Shown: positions 18,121-27,397, counted from the first letter of the stretch. The stretch is 64,000 nt of DNA from Bacteroidales bacterium (GCA_003818205.1 RPRQ01000007.1:38463-102462); one strand, 5' to 3'. Notes: generated by a model not told the origin, from the letters alone. Numbers and translations: made by a program.

Positions 18121-19568
18121 TTAGCGGTTATTTGAGTCGATGGACGTCAGTTAGGTTGTAACTTTAGAATCAAGGTAAACGTCTTAACACGATAAAAAAA
18201 CAATATTGGGATAATATGGAGAACAATTCAAACAGAAATCTTTGGATAGATTACTTACGGTCGGCAATTACTTTAATGGTTGTTGCACATCATTCATCAC
18301 TGGCATATACCACTTTTGCCTGGTTTGACAAAGAAGCTTATATCAATTCAACACATGCTATTGTAGACACAAAAAGATGGATTGGCCTTGATATTTTCGA
18401 GAATTTTAATGATGTATTTTTCATGTCACTTATGTTCTTAATAGGTGGATTATTCCTTATGAGAAGCATGAATAAAAAAGGCATGATTATTTTTATAAAA
18501 GACAGACTTTACAGGCTGTTTATTCCTTTTCTGTTTTTGGGAACTTTGTTAATGCTAATTGCTTATTTTCCTTCTTATTATGTTGGCCATAATAACACAG
18601 ATATTATTGCTTACATAAGAGATTTTTTTGGAACAGAGAAGTGGCCTGTTGGACCACCCTGGTTTATATGGGTATTATTCCTTTTTAATTTGTTGTTTGC
18701 ATTGTTTTATCAGCATTTTATAAAATTAAGTGACAATATTGGATTGAAACTTTCTGGCATAAAAAATAAACCTTTTTCTTTTTTTATTATCCTGTTTTGT
18801 GTTACATGGATACTTTATGTGCCAATCGCCTACATAATTGGAGCAGGTACTTGGACAGGAATTGGTCCTTTTGATTTTCAATTAAGCCGGATACTTCTGT
18901 ATTTTGGATATTTCACACTAGGAATTTTGATTGGGAATACAGATTTCAATAATGAAGTATTTTCAACAAAGTCAGCTATTGTGAAAAAATGGTGGCTTTG
19001 GCTTCTGCTCTCTTTAGTGGTTTATTTTACTTTAACTATAATTGCTGAACCATTAAGACAAATGCTGAAGAATAATACAATTAAAGAATTTTATATTTGG
19101 ATGATTTATTATGCTATTCATGCTGCTTCATGCACAATAAGTTGTATAGCCTTTATTACGGCTTTTAGAAAACTAATCTATAAAGAAAATTACTGGTGGA
19201 ATTCATTATCTGAAAATGCTTATTTAATTTATTTAGTTCACTATATTTTTGTTGTTTGGTGTCAGTTTTTACTATTGAAGTTTGACATTCCTGCTTTCAT
19301 TAAATTTTCAATAACATTTATATCTGCACTTTCATTAAGTTGGATGGTTAGTATCTTACTTAGAAAGATAAAAATTATAAATAAATATTTGTAATCGAGT
19401 AAATAATGAAATTTCGAAAAGAAAACCAAACTAAAGAAAACCACCGCTAACACGCGTTATAGTTAATTGCCGTTGCAGTGCCATTTTCAAGGTTTTCGCT
19501 CTTATTAAAATTCTGAGTATCTTGACAGAGAAGTGCTTCGAAATCGGCAACTAACCATAACGCCAACG
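18121..19568 (+). mobile_element. Putative integron-type gene cassette
   Basis: The left junction is AAAACG|TTAGCGG and the right junction is CCAACG|TTATGG. Near the right end an attC-like structure starts with CCGCTAAC (19444-19451), which is the exact complement of GTTAGCGG, the box that circularisation of the segment would recreate. The 1448-bp unit holds one gene, the acyltransferase, in the same direction as the site. Deleting it leaves the DUF5686 and CPBP genes about 37 bp apart. No integrase gene is in the window, so this may be a cassette inserted at a secondary site. Confidence 0.55.
18216..19394 (+). CDS. Acyltransferase-3 family membrane protein
   Basis: 392 residues with about ten hydrophobic segments. 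The opening WIDYLRSAITLMVVAHHSSLAY is the Acyl_transf_3 signature with the presumed catalytic histidine pair; FYRxF-like RLYRLFIPFLFLG and PPWFIWVLFLFNL follow, as in OpgC/OafA-type proteins. It would transfer acyl groups to extracytoplasmic sugars. The coding sequence looks richer in A+T than its neighbours, and the gene is alone between two junctions of a cassette-like unit, both suggesting acquisition by transfer. Confidence 0.85.
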   Translation: MENNSNRNLWIDYLRSAITLMVVAHHSSLAYTTFAWFDKEAYINSTHAIVDTKRWIGLDIFENFNDVFFMSLMFLIGGLFLMRSMNKKGMIIFIKDRLYRLFIPFLFLGTLLMLIAYFPSYYVGHNNTDIIAYIRDFFGTEKWPVGPPWFIWVLFLFNLLFALFYQHFIKLSDNIGLKLSGIKNKPFSFFIILFCVTWILYVPIAYIIGAGTWTGIGPFDFQLSRILLYFGYFTLGILIGNTDFNNEVFSTKSAIVKKWWLWLLLSLVVYFTLTIIAEPLRQMLKNNTIKEFYIWMIYYAIHAASCTISCIAFITAFRKLIYKENYWWNSLSENAYLIYLVHYIFVVWCQFLLLKFDIPAFIKFSITFISALSLSWMVSILLRKIKIINKYL

Positions 19569-19575
19569 TTATGGT
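19444..19575 (+). repeat. attC-like recombination site
   Basis: Arms GCGTTATAGTTAATTGCCG (19454-19472) and CGGCAACTAACCATAACGC (19545-19563) are complementary at 17 of 19 positions around a 72-nt centre. Outer boxes CCGCTAAC (19444) and AACGTTATGG (19565) stand where R'' and R' would be. Size and imperfect arm pairing fit integron attC sites, though the outer boxes depart from the strict GTTRRRY consensus. Confidence 0.55.
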
Positions 19576-20388
19576 CGATTTCTTTCACTACATTAAAAAG
19601 CCTATTATCCCTGGTGAATTCCTAAAGATTAGCTGGAGAGGCTTTTTTTTAATGCTCGCTGTTTATCTTGTATTTACTATGCCCCTTGGAGTAGTTGGGT
19701 TTATCACTTTAAAATTAACAGGGATAACTCGGCTTCCTTTAGATTTAACGTTATACAAGAAAGTACTATTGGCTATTGTTCTAGCACCAATTTACGAGGA
19801 AGTTCTAATGCGGTTGCTTCTAGTATTCAGTAGGAGAAATACTGTAATATTTAACGTCAGTTCGATGTAATAAATAATTTAAATGCCATATTATCAGTAT
19901 TTTACTTTTTGGGTTAAAATGGAATGATGCCTGCCTACCGGCAGGTAGGCAGTCTTCCAGAAACATAATATTTGTATTAAAGTGCTAATAAATAATGATA
20001 TAATAAGCATTCTTATATCGAACTCACGTTATTTATTACCTGTTGTGCTGTTTTCTTCGTTTACTTTTTTGTCAGAAGCAATTCAAAATTCCTTATTTTC
20101 AGTTTTTTAATCGCTGTTACATCGATTGTTAATCTATATCAAAATCAATGCGATATTTTTTTAAAAAGACATTATCCGCTTTTCTTCTTCTTTTCAGCAA
20201 TTCTTTTCGGGCTATTGTACATCTTCAATTTTGAGGGGATCAATGTTTATAACTTCATATTTACACCATTGCTGGTATTACCTCAAATATTTATGGGGCT
20301 TATTCTTGGATATATAAGGGTTATCTATGGTTTTAAATATGGAGTGCTACTTCATGCCATTGTAAATACCTCAATACTTCTCATTTGA
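19571..20388 (+). pseudogene. CPBP-family intramembrane protease, split by an insertion
   Basis: The 5' part encodes residues up to the CPBP motif EEVLMR (APIYEEVLMRLLLVF) and then stops at 19870. The 3' part, in frame from 20032, encodes FSAILFGLLYIFNF and MGLILGYIRVIYGF, then LLHAIVNTS, the second and third conserved motifs of the family. Removing bases 19853-20034 (the element plus one ATTT copy) restores a continuous 211-residue ORF across the joint (RRNTVIF/ITCCAVFF). CPBP proteins cut membrane substrates, often in prenyl-protein, immunity or stress contexts. The gene is now probably inactive. Confidence 0.88.
19853..20030. mobile_element. 178-bp MITE-like element inside the CPBP gene
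   Basis: Terminal inverted repeats AACGTCAGTTCGATGTAA and, at the other end read in reverse complement, AACGTGAGTTCGATATAA match at 16 of 18 positions. The element is flanked by ATTT at 19849-19852 and 20031-20034, a 4-bp target duplication. It holds no ORF. A nested palindrome, CTGCCTACC/GGTAGGCAG, lies at 19931-19952. I cannot name the parent transposon. Confidence 0.85.
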
Positions 20389-20398
20389 GAAGTTTTTT
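20376..20398 (+). terminator. Intrinsic terminator of the CPBP gene
   Basis: Stem ACTTCTCA / TGAGAAGT with a 2-nt loop, followed by a T-tract. The TGA stop (20386-20388) lies in the right arm. A second hairpin (CTATTCCC/GGGAATAG) follows at 20399-20417. Confidence 0.75.
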
Positions 20399-20606
20399 CT
20401 ATTCCCTTCGGGAATAGCCATTCTGTAGTGATATAAATCATCTTAAAAGTTTAAATAAAAGATGGTTAGCCCAATCAATTATTTTTTTTAAGATGTAAAT
20501 TGCATGTCTTAAAAAACAATGTTTTTAAAGAAAGGAGACTATTTTCTACAAGTGTAATGCTATACAATTAGACTGTTCATTAGAAATGTATCACTTAAAA
20601 ATGTAA

Positions 20607-21209
20607 ATGCGTATGAAAGCAACCGACTTTAATTTGTCAAAGGATATTGTGTTTAACGTTGAAAAAGGGATGACGACCTTTAAGGATACCCGCCTTGTAA
20701 TATTCGATGCTAATGCAATAGGCCTATTACGACAAAGTATTTTTAAGGAATTGGGTTGGGAAAGAGCTCGAAGCCTCTTTTTTAAATTTGGTTACCAGCA
20801 TGGGTATGCCGATTTTTTACAGATGAAGCTGAACTATGAATTTGATTCCGAAATGGATCTCCTAGCCTCTGGTCCGGTTATACATACATGGGAGGGCATT
20901 GTGCAAGCAACACCTAAAGAGATAAGATATAATCGGGAAACAGGGGAATTCTATTTTTCGGGAGTTTGGACAAACTCTTACGAAGCGCAACAGTATTTAA
21001 GCTATAATACCGAAGCGAAGGAGCCTGTTTGTTGGACCCTCTCGGGCTACGCATCGGGTTGGTGTACCGCATTCTTCGGGAAAAAACTGCTGGCCGTTGA
21101 ACCTGTTTGTATGGGTAAGGGCGACGATCATTGTGAATGGTTGATACAACCACCTGCTGCTTGGGACAACAGAGCTAAGCCCTATTTAGCGATACTTGAT
21201 GAATTGTAA
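20607..21209 (+). CDS. Stand-alone XylR_N / V4R ligand-sensing protein
   Basis: 200 residues. The N-terminal 120 residues resemble the aromatic-sensing domain of XylR/DmpR-type activators (LVIFDANAIGLLRQSIFKELG, ARSLFFKFGYQHGYADF, GIVQATPKE). The C-terminal part is a V4R domain with GYASGWCTAFFGKKLL and VEPVCMGKGDDHCEW, whose cysteines suggest metal or ligand binding. The AAA+ and DNA-binding domains that follow in sigma-54 activators are absent, and the ORF ends cleanly. It may bind a small molecule and act through a partner. A 63-residue ORF follows after 23 bases. The spacer before it (20389-20606) has only a T/A-rich hairpin near 20482-20518. Confidence 0.8.
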   Translation: MRMKATDFNLSKDIVFNVEKGMTTFKDTRLVIFDANAIGLLRQSIFKELGWERARSLFFKFGYQHGYADFLQMKLNYEFDSEMDLLASGPVIHTWEGIVQATPKEIRYNRETGEFYFSGVWTNSYEAQQYLSYNTEAKEPVCWTLSGYASGWCTAFFGKKLLAVEPVCMGKGDDHCEWLIQPPAAWDNRAKPYLAILDEL

Positions 21210-21232
21210 TTAACCAATAAAAACTATGTATT

Positions 21233-21424
21233 ATGGCTGAAAGACTTGTTAAATACTATAAGTATATAGGGGATAGCATGGGTATCGATGGTAAAATGAA
21301 ATTGGCTTTCGAAACAAAAATCCCATCCTTGTCGGCTGCAAACATACCCGATTCACCTGAGAATATTGAAAAGTTCAAGGTTGCTATACAGAAATTAACG
21401 GGTAAACCTGCTCCCAATCTTTAG
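21233..21424 (+). CDS. Small protein downstream of the V4R sensor
   Basis: 63 residues (MAERLVKYYKYIGDSMGI ... KLTGKPAPNL), predominantly helical and charged, with no signal or membrane segment. No family recognised. It lies 23 bases after the V4R gene and before a strong terminator, so the two genes probably form one transcript, making it a candidate partner of the sensor. Confidence 0.6.
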   Translation: MAERLVKYYKYIGDSMGIDGKMKLAFETKIPSLSAANIPDSPENIEKFKVAIQKLTGKPAPNL

Positions 21425-21440
21425 CGTTAAACGAAAGGAA

Positions 21441-21485
21441 AATAGTAAACCCATAGTTATATATTAGCTATGGGTTTTTACTATT
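21441..21485 (+). terminator. Intrinsic terminator after the V4R operon
   Basis: Stem AATAGTAAACCCATAG paired with CTATGGG-TTTTT-ACTATT, with an 11-nt loop, 17 bases past the stop codon of the 63-residue ORF. Confidence 0.7.
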
Positions 21486-21511
21486 GTAGTGAGAGAATTA
21501 TATAATGCTTT

Positions 21512-21732
21512 GTAACTATTCACCACGGAGACAAGGAAATCACAGAGGCATGTTTCATTGGCCACAGAATAATAACCTTGATAAGTTTTTTTAAATAATG
21601 TACAAAAATGAATACTTTTTTGGCAATCATTTAGACCAAAAAAGAATATTCTAAACTATTGTTCTTATCTATTCTCTGTGTCCTCCGTGTCTCCGTGGTT
21701 CTTGTTCATTTTCGATTACTACTGAATAGTTA
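21512..21732. repeat. About 220-bp inverted repeat overlapping the gltX 3' end
   Basis: It begins GTAACTATTCACCACGGAG and ends CTCTGTGTCCTCCGTGTC then CTCCGTGG and CTACTGAATAGTTAC, the same ends as 2377-2579. The outermost part of its right end encodes the last residues and stop codon of gltX. It occupies nearly all of the spacer between the V4R operon terminator and gltX. Confidence 0.65.
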
Positions 21733-23254
21733 CAATGCTTTTAATAGCTAAGCTAATTCGTGCAGTTGTTTCTTCTTTTCCAATCACCTCGCAAATATCA
21801 GCAACCCCTGGACCTTTCGATGCGCCAACAAGGCTAAGCCTTAATGCGTTCATCACTTTACCCGTGCCAAGGTTATTGGAGTTGATATAATCCTTAAGTA
21901 GATGTTCAATGTTTTGAGTCGTAAAGCTCTCAATAGAAGAAATGAAATCTAGAATTTTCCTCATTAATTCGGGAGTTTCAGAGCTCCACGCTTTTTTAAC
22001 GGTTACCTCATCGTACGATTGGGGGGATTTAAAGAAGAAGTAGGATTGATCCCATATTTCGTTCACGAAATTCACACGCTCTTTAACAAGGCCTACAATT
22101 TTTTCAACTTTTACTACATCAGCGTTAATGTCCTTTTCGTTGAGGTATTGCATAAAGAGCTTTGCCAATTCAGCATTGCTCTTCTGAACAAGGTACTGAT
22201 GGTTGAACCACTTCGTTTTTTCAGGATCGAAGCGAGCCCCCGATTTATTTACCCGTTCTAACGAGAATAGGTTTATCAGCTCATCCATGCTGAAAATCTC
22301 CTGTTCAGTCCCCGAATTCCAACCTAAAAGGGCAAGAAGATTAACGAATGCCTCGGGAAAGTAGCCATCCTCACGGTATCCGCGGGAGGTTTCGCCTTCG
22401 GGAGATTTCCACAAAAGGGGGAATACAGGGAATCCCATCTTGTCGCCATCGCGCTTGCTCAGCTTGCCATTCCCCGTAGGTTTAAGAAGCAATGGTAGAT
22501 GTGCGAATTGGGGCATCCTTTCAGTCCAACCCAAAGCTTGGTAAAGAAGAACGTGTAATGGTAGTGATGGAAGCCACTCTTCGCCACGGATAACGTGTGA
22601 AATTTCCATTAGGTAATCATCGGTAACATTTGCCAAATGGTAGGTTGGAAGCATATCGGCACTTTTGAAAAGCACTTTATCGTCGAGGGTTGAGGTGTTA
22701 ACCACCACATCGCCACGGATAAGGTCGTGCATTTTCACTTCTTCGTTCTCGGGCATTTTGAATCGAATTACCCATTGTTCACCCTTTGCTATGCGTGATT
22801 GAACCTCATCCTGTGTTAGCACCAATGAGGTTTGCATATTATTACGAATTCGGTAGTTGTAGGTGAACACTTCGCCATTTGCCTCAGCGTTCTTTCTTAA
22901 TTCATCTAACGACTCTGGCGTATCAAAGGCAAAGTACGCATTGCCCGATGCAATTAGCCGATCGGCGTATTGCTTATAAATCGCTTTGCGTTCGCTTTGG
23001 CGGTATGGTACATGTTTACCCCCTTCAACAACCCCCTCATCAATCCTAATCCCGCACCAGCGGAGCGATTCATTGATGTACTCTTCGGCACCTGGAACGA
23101 ATCGTTGCGAATCGGTATCCTCAATTCGAAGAAGAAAATCACCCCCATGCTTTTTGGCAAAGAAGTAGTTGAAAAGGGCGGTTCGAACACCACCTATATG
23201 CAATGGGCCTGTTGGGCTAGGAGCAAAACGAACACGTACTCTACGATTATTCAT
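21719..23254 (-). CDS. gltX: Glutamyl-tRNA synthetase
   Basis: 511 residues, class I synthetase that charges tRNA-Glu. The HIGH-type motif is RFAPSPTGPLHIGGVRTALF at residues 9-28, and the KMSKS-type motif is KLSKRDGDKMG at about 264-274. The start MNNRRVRVRF is the usual one. The last codons (IVTIQ-stop) fall in the TAACTATTCA end of an intergenic repeat, so the extreme C-terminus may have been rewritten by that repeat. Confidence 0.96.
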   Translation of the reverse strand: MNNRRVRVRFAPSPTGPLHIGGVRTALFNYFFAKKHGGDFLLRIEDTDSQRFVPGAEEYINESLRWCGIRIDEGVVEGGKHVPYRQSERKAIYKQYADRLIASGNAYFAFDTPESLDELRKNAEANGEVFTYNYRIRNNMQTSLVLTQDEVQSRIAKGEQWVIRFKMPENEEVKMHDLIRGDVVVNTSTLDDKVLFKSADMLPTYHLANVTDDYLMEISHVIRGEEWLPSLPLHVLLYQALGWTERMPQFAHLPLLLKPTGNGKLSKRDGDKMGFPVFPLLWKSPEGETSRGYREDGYFPEAFVNLLALLGWNSGTEQEIFSMDELINLFSLERVNKSGARFDPEKTKWFNHQYLVQKSNAELAKLFMQYLNEKDINADVVKVEKIVGLVKERVNFVNEIWDQSYFFFKSPQSYDEVTVKKAWSSETPELMRKILDFISSIESFTTQNIEHLLKDYINSNNLGTGKVMNALRLSLVGASKGPGVADICEVIGKEETTARISLAIKSIVTIQ

Positions 23255-23397
23255 TATTGAGTTTTTATTGGGTGCAAAGATAGAAAATTAATACTATTGA
23301 TATCTTCTTCAAGAAAGCCATCTATTTCCCGATTTGTTTAAACCATTAATCAAATTATTGTTCTAAGTTGATAACCTAAACTCATAAATCTAATCCC

Positions 23398-25044
23398 ATG
23401 AAACGAAGAGTAATAAATCTTTTTTCCCTTTTTGCGATACTTGCAATGGTAGTATCGTGCGGAAATGTTAAGCAGAGTAATAATTCTATTATAAATACTG
23501 ACGATTTAAAGCAAAGGATTTCGGTACTTGCCTCTGATGATTTTCAGGGTCGTTTCCCCGGAACCATCGGGGAAGAGAAAACGATAAAGTATTTAGAGGA
23601 GCAATTTAAGCTGGTTGGAGCACAACCCGGCAATGGACAAAGCTATTTTCAGGAGGTTCCTTTAATCCAGATTACATCGGATCAGATTATGAAATTGAAG
23701 ATAAAAGGGGCAAAGGAAGAGCTGTTGCTCAATTTCTCTGAGGATTTCATTGGAGGAACTCCACAACCCATCGAGAACATTGATATTACTAACTCAGAGC
23801 TTGTTTTTGTTGGCTTTGGGATAAATGCGCCTGATTATGGGTGGAACGATTACGCAGGGGTTGATGTTAAGGGTAAAATGGTTATCGCTTTAGTTAACGA
23901 TCCAGGATTTTACGACAGTTCCCTTTTCAAAGGGAAAAACATGACCTACTACGGACGTTGGATTTATAAGTACGAGGAGGCTGCAAGGCAGGGTGCTGCA
24001 GGGGTAATCTTAGTACACGAAACCGAGGCTGCTTCCTACCCATGGGGTGTGGTTCAGAACAGCTGGTCGGGCACACGTTTCTACCTTGCCGATAATATTG
24101 TAACCAAATCAGGGTTGAAGTTTCAGAGCTGGGTAACCAAAGAAAGCGCCAATAGAATATTTGACCTAGCAGGGGTCAATTATGAGAAGGCTTTACAGGA
24201 TGCAGCCAAGAAGGGGTTTGCTGCTCAACAGTTAAATTTAAACGCATCAATAGGCTTCAAAAACTCGGTAAAGTATATCAACTCAAAGAATGTTGTTGCA
24301 TTGATTCCTGGCACCGATTTGAGCGATGAGTACATTATTTATACTGCCCATTGGGATCATTTTGGGGTGAACCCCAAATTTAAAGGTGATTCCATCCTTA
24401 ACGGTGCTCTCGATAATGCCACAGGAACGGCCGCTTTAGTTGAAATGGCAAGAGTCTTCAATTCTCAGGAGATAAAACCGAAGCGTTCGATTCTCTTAAT
24501 GGCGGTTACCTGCGAGGAGCAGGGATTACTTGGAAGTCAGTTCTATGCCGAGAATCCGATTTATCCGCTGAATAAAACTGTTGCAGTTATCAATATGGAT
24601 GCGTTAAACATCTTTGGAAAAACTAAGGATATGTCCATTTCGGGTTTAGGATACTCTGAACTCGATGACTATGCTGTTGAGGTTTTAAAGGCGCATAATC
24701 GTTATGCTGCAGCCGATCCCAAACCTGAAAGAGGAGGTTACTACCGTTCCGATCATTTCAGCTTCGCCAAGGTAGGTGTACCCTCAATTAATATGGGGTT
24801 TGGAGTCGATAATATTGAGCACGGCAAGCAATGGTCGATGGATACTATGGGTAAATGGATTTCAGAAAATTATCATAAACCAACGGATAACTACGAACCC
24901 AATATTTGGAAGTTTGACGGAATGGTGGAGGATTTAACCGTTTACTTTGAACTTGGGTATAAGCTTAGCATGATCGGTGAGTTTCCAAACTGGCGCGATG
25001 GGGTCTTCTATAAGGCGAAAAGGGATGAGATGATGAACAAGTAG
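23398..25044 (+). CDS. M28-family aminopeptidase lipoprotein
   Basis: 548 residues. A signal peptide ends at the lipobox VVSC (C21). A PA domain insert (about 120-270: NDYAGVDVKGKMVIALVNDPGF, GAAGVILVHET) precedes or is inserted in the M28 catalytic domain. Zinc and catalytic motifs are present: TAHWDHFG, LDNATGTAALVEMA, TCEEQGLLGS, INMDAL and RSDHFSFAKVGVP. It is a periplasmic or surface exopeptidase that releases amino acids from peptides. It is convergent with the DPP IV gene, another peptide-degrading enzyme. Confidence 0.93.
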   Translation: MKRRVINLFSLFAILAMVVSCGNVKQSNNSIINTDDLKQRISVLASDDFQGRFPGTIGEEKTIKYLEEQFKLVGAQPGNGQSYFQEVPLIQITSDQIMKLKIKGAKEELLLNFSEDFIGGTPQPIENIDITNSELVFVGFGINAPDYGWNDYAGVDVKGKMVIALVNDPGFYDSSLFKGKNMTYYGRWIYKYEEAARQGAAGVILVHETEAASYPWGVVQNSWSGTRFYLADNIVTKSGLKFQSWVTKESANRIFDLAGVNYEKALQDAAKKGFAAQQLNLNASIGFKNSVKYINSKNVVALIPGTDLSDEYIIYTAHWDHFGVNPKFKGDSILNGALDNATGTAALVEMARVFNSQEIKPKRSILLMAVTCEEQGLLGSQFYAENPIYPLNKTVAVINMDALNIFGKTKDMSISGLGYSELDDYAVEVLKAHNRYAAADPKPERGGYYRSDHFSFAKVGVPSINMGFGVDNIEHGKQWSMDTMGKWISENYHKPTDNYEPNIWKFDGMVEDLTVYFELGYKLSMIGEFPNWRDGVFYKAKRDEMMNK

Positions 25045-25135
25045 GTGACAGAGCTTAGAAAAGTTTTTTATTTGAAATGGAATATTGGAATGATGGAATA
25101 ATGTAACCTATCCATTCTTCCAATATTCCAAAAAA

Positions 25136-27397
25136 TTATTTAATAATATACCCTTTAGGGGGTTCTACTCCTTGTAGGTACTTCACAAAGAAATCCCACC
25201 GTTTACGTAGGAAATACTTATTCCAATAGCAGGTATCGTGGTTATTATTTGGTAGAATTATCAGCTCAAAATCTTTGTTGGCTTTGGTTAATTCTCCAGC
25301 TAGTTTAAGGGTTGCTGATGGGTTAACATTATTATCCTGATCGCCTGTAGCAATCATTAAATACCCCTCGAGTTTGCTTGCATTGGTTACATTCGATTGG
25401 TTGTGATACTGCGTATCAATCGGAAATCCTTGATACAACTCTGGCCACCAAACCTTCTCCATTCTATGGTCGTGATCGCCTGCTGATGATACACCGACTT
25501 TATAGAATTTTGGGAATAGTAGAAGTGCTCGTGTGGCATCATAACCTCCTGCAGAATGGCCATAAATACCAACTCTGCTTGTATCAATATATGAAAATCG
25601 CTTACCCAACGCCTTAATGGCATAAACATGATCAACCAAACCATAGCCAAGTCGAGAATATGAAATATCATGGAATTGCTTAGATCGGTATGCACTACCT
25701 CTACCATCGATATTTACAACAATAAACCCAAGTTCAGCCAAGGATAAGTCCATGTTTAGTACGCTACGAGAGAAATTTTTTGGTACTCGTATGGTATGGG
25801 GTCCTGAGTATGTGCCATCAATAACCGGATATTTTTTTGATGGATCAAAGTTGGTTGGCTTAATGATTAAGCCGTATAGCATTGTTTTTCCATCATCGGC
25901 AAGGATTGTGAATGGCTCAGCAGGTTTCCATCCCATTTTAGTTAAATCATCAATATCCGCCTTCTCAACCTCCATAACCATTCTACCATCCTTCATCCAT
26001 CGGATTAAAGCAATGTTTGGGTCTTTATACGAAGAGTAGTTATCAATAAAAAACTTTTTATCGGGCGATATCTTAATGTCATGCATTGCATCCTCGGGGC
26101 TAAGGAGTTGAAGGTTACTCCCATTGAGGTTAATAGAATAGAAATGCTTCAGGTATGGATCTCGATTTGGCTCTAAGCCACTAGCGGGGAACCATATTTT
26201 TCTATTTTTAGCATCAAGGTTATTGACACCATAAACATAAAAATCTCCCTTTGTTATTTGATTTTTTATCTTGCCTGTTGATAGATCGTAGAGGTATATA
26301 TGGCTCCAGCCATCCTGCTCCGAGCACCAGATAAACTCATTGGTGCTATACATCAGCTCAAATGTTTCTGTTTCGGGATCAACAAACGATTTTTGGTAGT
26401 TTTCAACAAGAATAGATCGGGTTTTACCTGTTTCAAGATCGATTTCAAAAAGTTCACGGGTTTTATAACCTCTATAATACTTAATATGGTAAGCTTTAGG
26501 ACAATGCTCAAATGTGTAGAAACTTGTTCCAAGAAATGCAGGGTTTGAGGGGATATCTATTTTTACCCCTCTTTTCTGGGCTACATCAAACACGAAAAAA
26601 TCGGTCAAGGTCACAACAGAATCGCCGGCAAGTTCGCGTTCGTACGAAACGATTTCGGATTGATAACCCTCCACATCAACCTTATACATTTGCAACCTAC
26701 GGGTATTCCGACGATCGAAGCGTGGAGCAATGAGTTTCTTGGAATCGTTGCTCCAGTAAACCTCGATGGTATAATCGTTCTTCTCCCCTTTGCTATCGTT
26801 GCGGGTGGCATACCAATCGAGGTTACAGCCATAGCCATTTTCGGGAATTCCATCGGTAGTTAACTGGCTCTCTATTCCTGTTGATTTTTCCTTAAGATAG
26901 AGATTCCCCGCTTTGATATATGCAACCCATTTCCCATCGGGCGATAATGATTCTTTATTGGTAAGCGATGGTTCGCTAATCTTTCTCTTTAAGGTATTCA
27001 AATCTGAGTTGAAAACCCACTGTGTATTATCGGTTGAGAAAGATATTTCCCCTTTTCCAGAAATAACGATATTGCTTATTGGTAGTTCGAAGGGTTTTAT
27101 CTCTTTTTTGAGATTTTCGGTTAAAAGGGTGGCTAGTTTTGAATGGTCGAATGCGATGCTTTTAGCCTTTTTATCGATATCAACAATAAAAAACTCCTTC
27201 CCATTGCGAGTATTTACTTGGTAAATAAAGCTATTTCCCTTCGTAGCCCAAGTCGGTTCAACCCAACGGTTGAATATGCTTTTTTCAAGATTCCGTTGTA
27301 AAAATTTTTCGGCACGTTGATAATCCTCCGTAGTAACTTGGCTGAAAGAAAAGGTTGCATCAACTAGTAAAAAAATGAATAAATATAAATACTTCAT
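25136..27397 (-). CDS. S9 prolyl oligopeptidase, DPP IV family
   Basis: 753 residues. A signal peptide (MKYLYLFIFLLVDATFSFS) is followed by a DPP IV N-terminal beta-propeller (about 60-500) and a C-terminal alpha/beta hydrolase. The triad is S615 in GIYGHSAGGYDA, D688 in GDQDNNVNP and H720 in NNNHDTCY, with spacing close to that of human DPP IV. It removes dipeptides after proline or alanine from peptides in the periplasm. With the convergent M28 gene it fits an asaccharolytic, peptide-using lifestyle. Confidence 0.93.
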   Translation of the reverse strand: MKYLYLFIFLLVDATFSFSQVTTEDYQRAEKFLQRNLEKSIFNRWVEPTWATKGNSFIYQVNTRNGKEFFIVDIDKKAKSIAFDHSKLATLLTENLKKEIKPFELPISNIVISGKGEISFSTDNTQWVFNSDLNTLKRKISEPSLTNKESLSPDGKWVAYIKAGNLYLKEKSTGIESQLTTDGIPENGYGCNLDWYATRNDSKGEKNDYTIEVYWSNDSKKLIAPRFDRRNTRRLQMYKVDVEGYQSEIVSYERELAGDSVVTLTDFFVFDVAQKRGVKIDIPSNPAFLGTSFYTFEHCPKAYHIKYYRGYKTRELFEIDLETGKTRSILVENYQKSFVDPETETFELMYSTNEFIWCSEQDGWSHIYLYDLSTGKIKNQITKGDFYVYGVNNLDAKNRKIWFPASGLEPNRDPYLKHFYSINLNGSNLQLLSPEDAMHDIKISPDKKFFIDNYSSYKDPNIALIRWMKDGRMVMEVEKADIDDLTKMGWKPAEPFTILADDGKTMLYGLIIKPTNFDPSKKYPVIDGTYSGPHTIRVPKNFSRSVLNMDLSLAELGFIVVNIDGRGSAYRSKQFHDISYSRLGYGLVDHVYAIKALGKRFSYIDTSRVGIYGHSAGGYDATRALLLFPKFYKVGVSSAGDHDHRMEKVWWPELYQGFPIDTQYHNQSNVTNASKLEGYLMIATGDQDNNVNPSATLKLAGELTKANKDFELIILPNNNHDTCYWNKYFLRKRWDFFVKYLQGVEPPKGYIIK

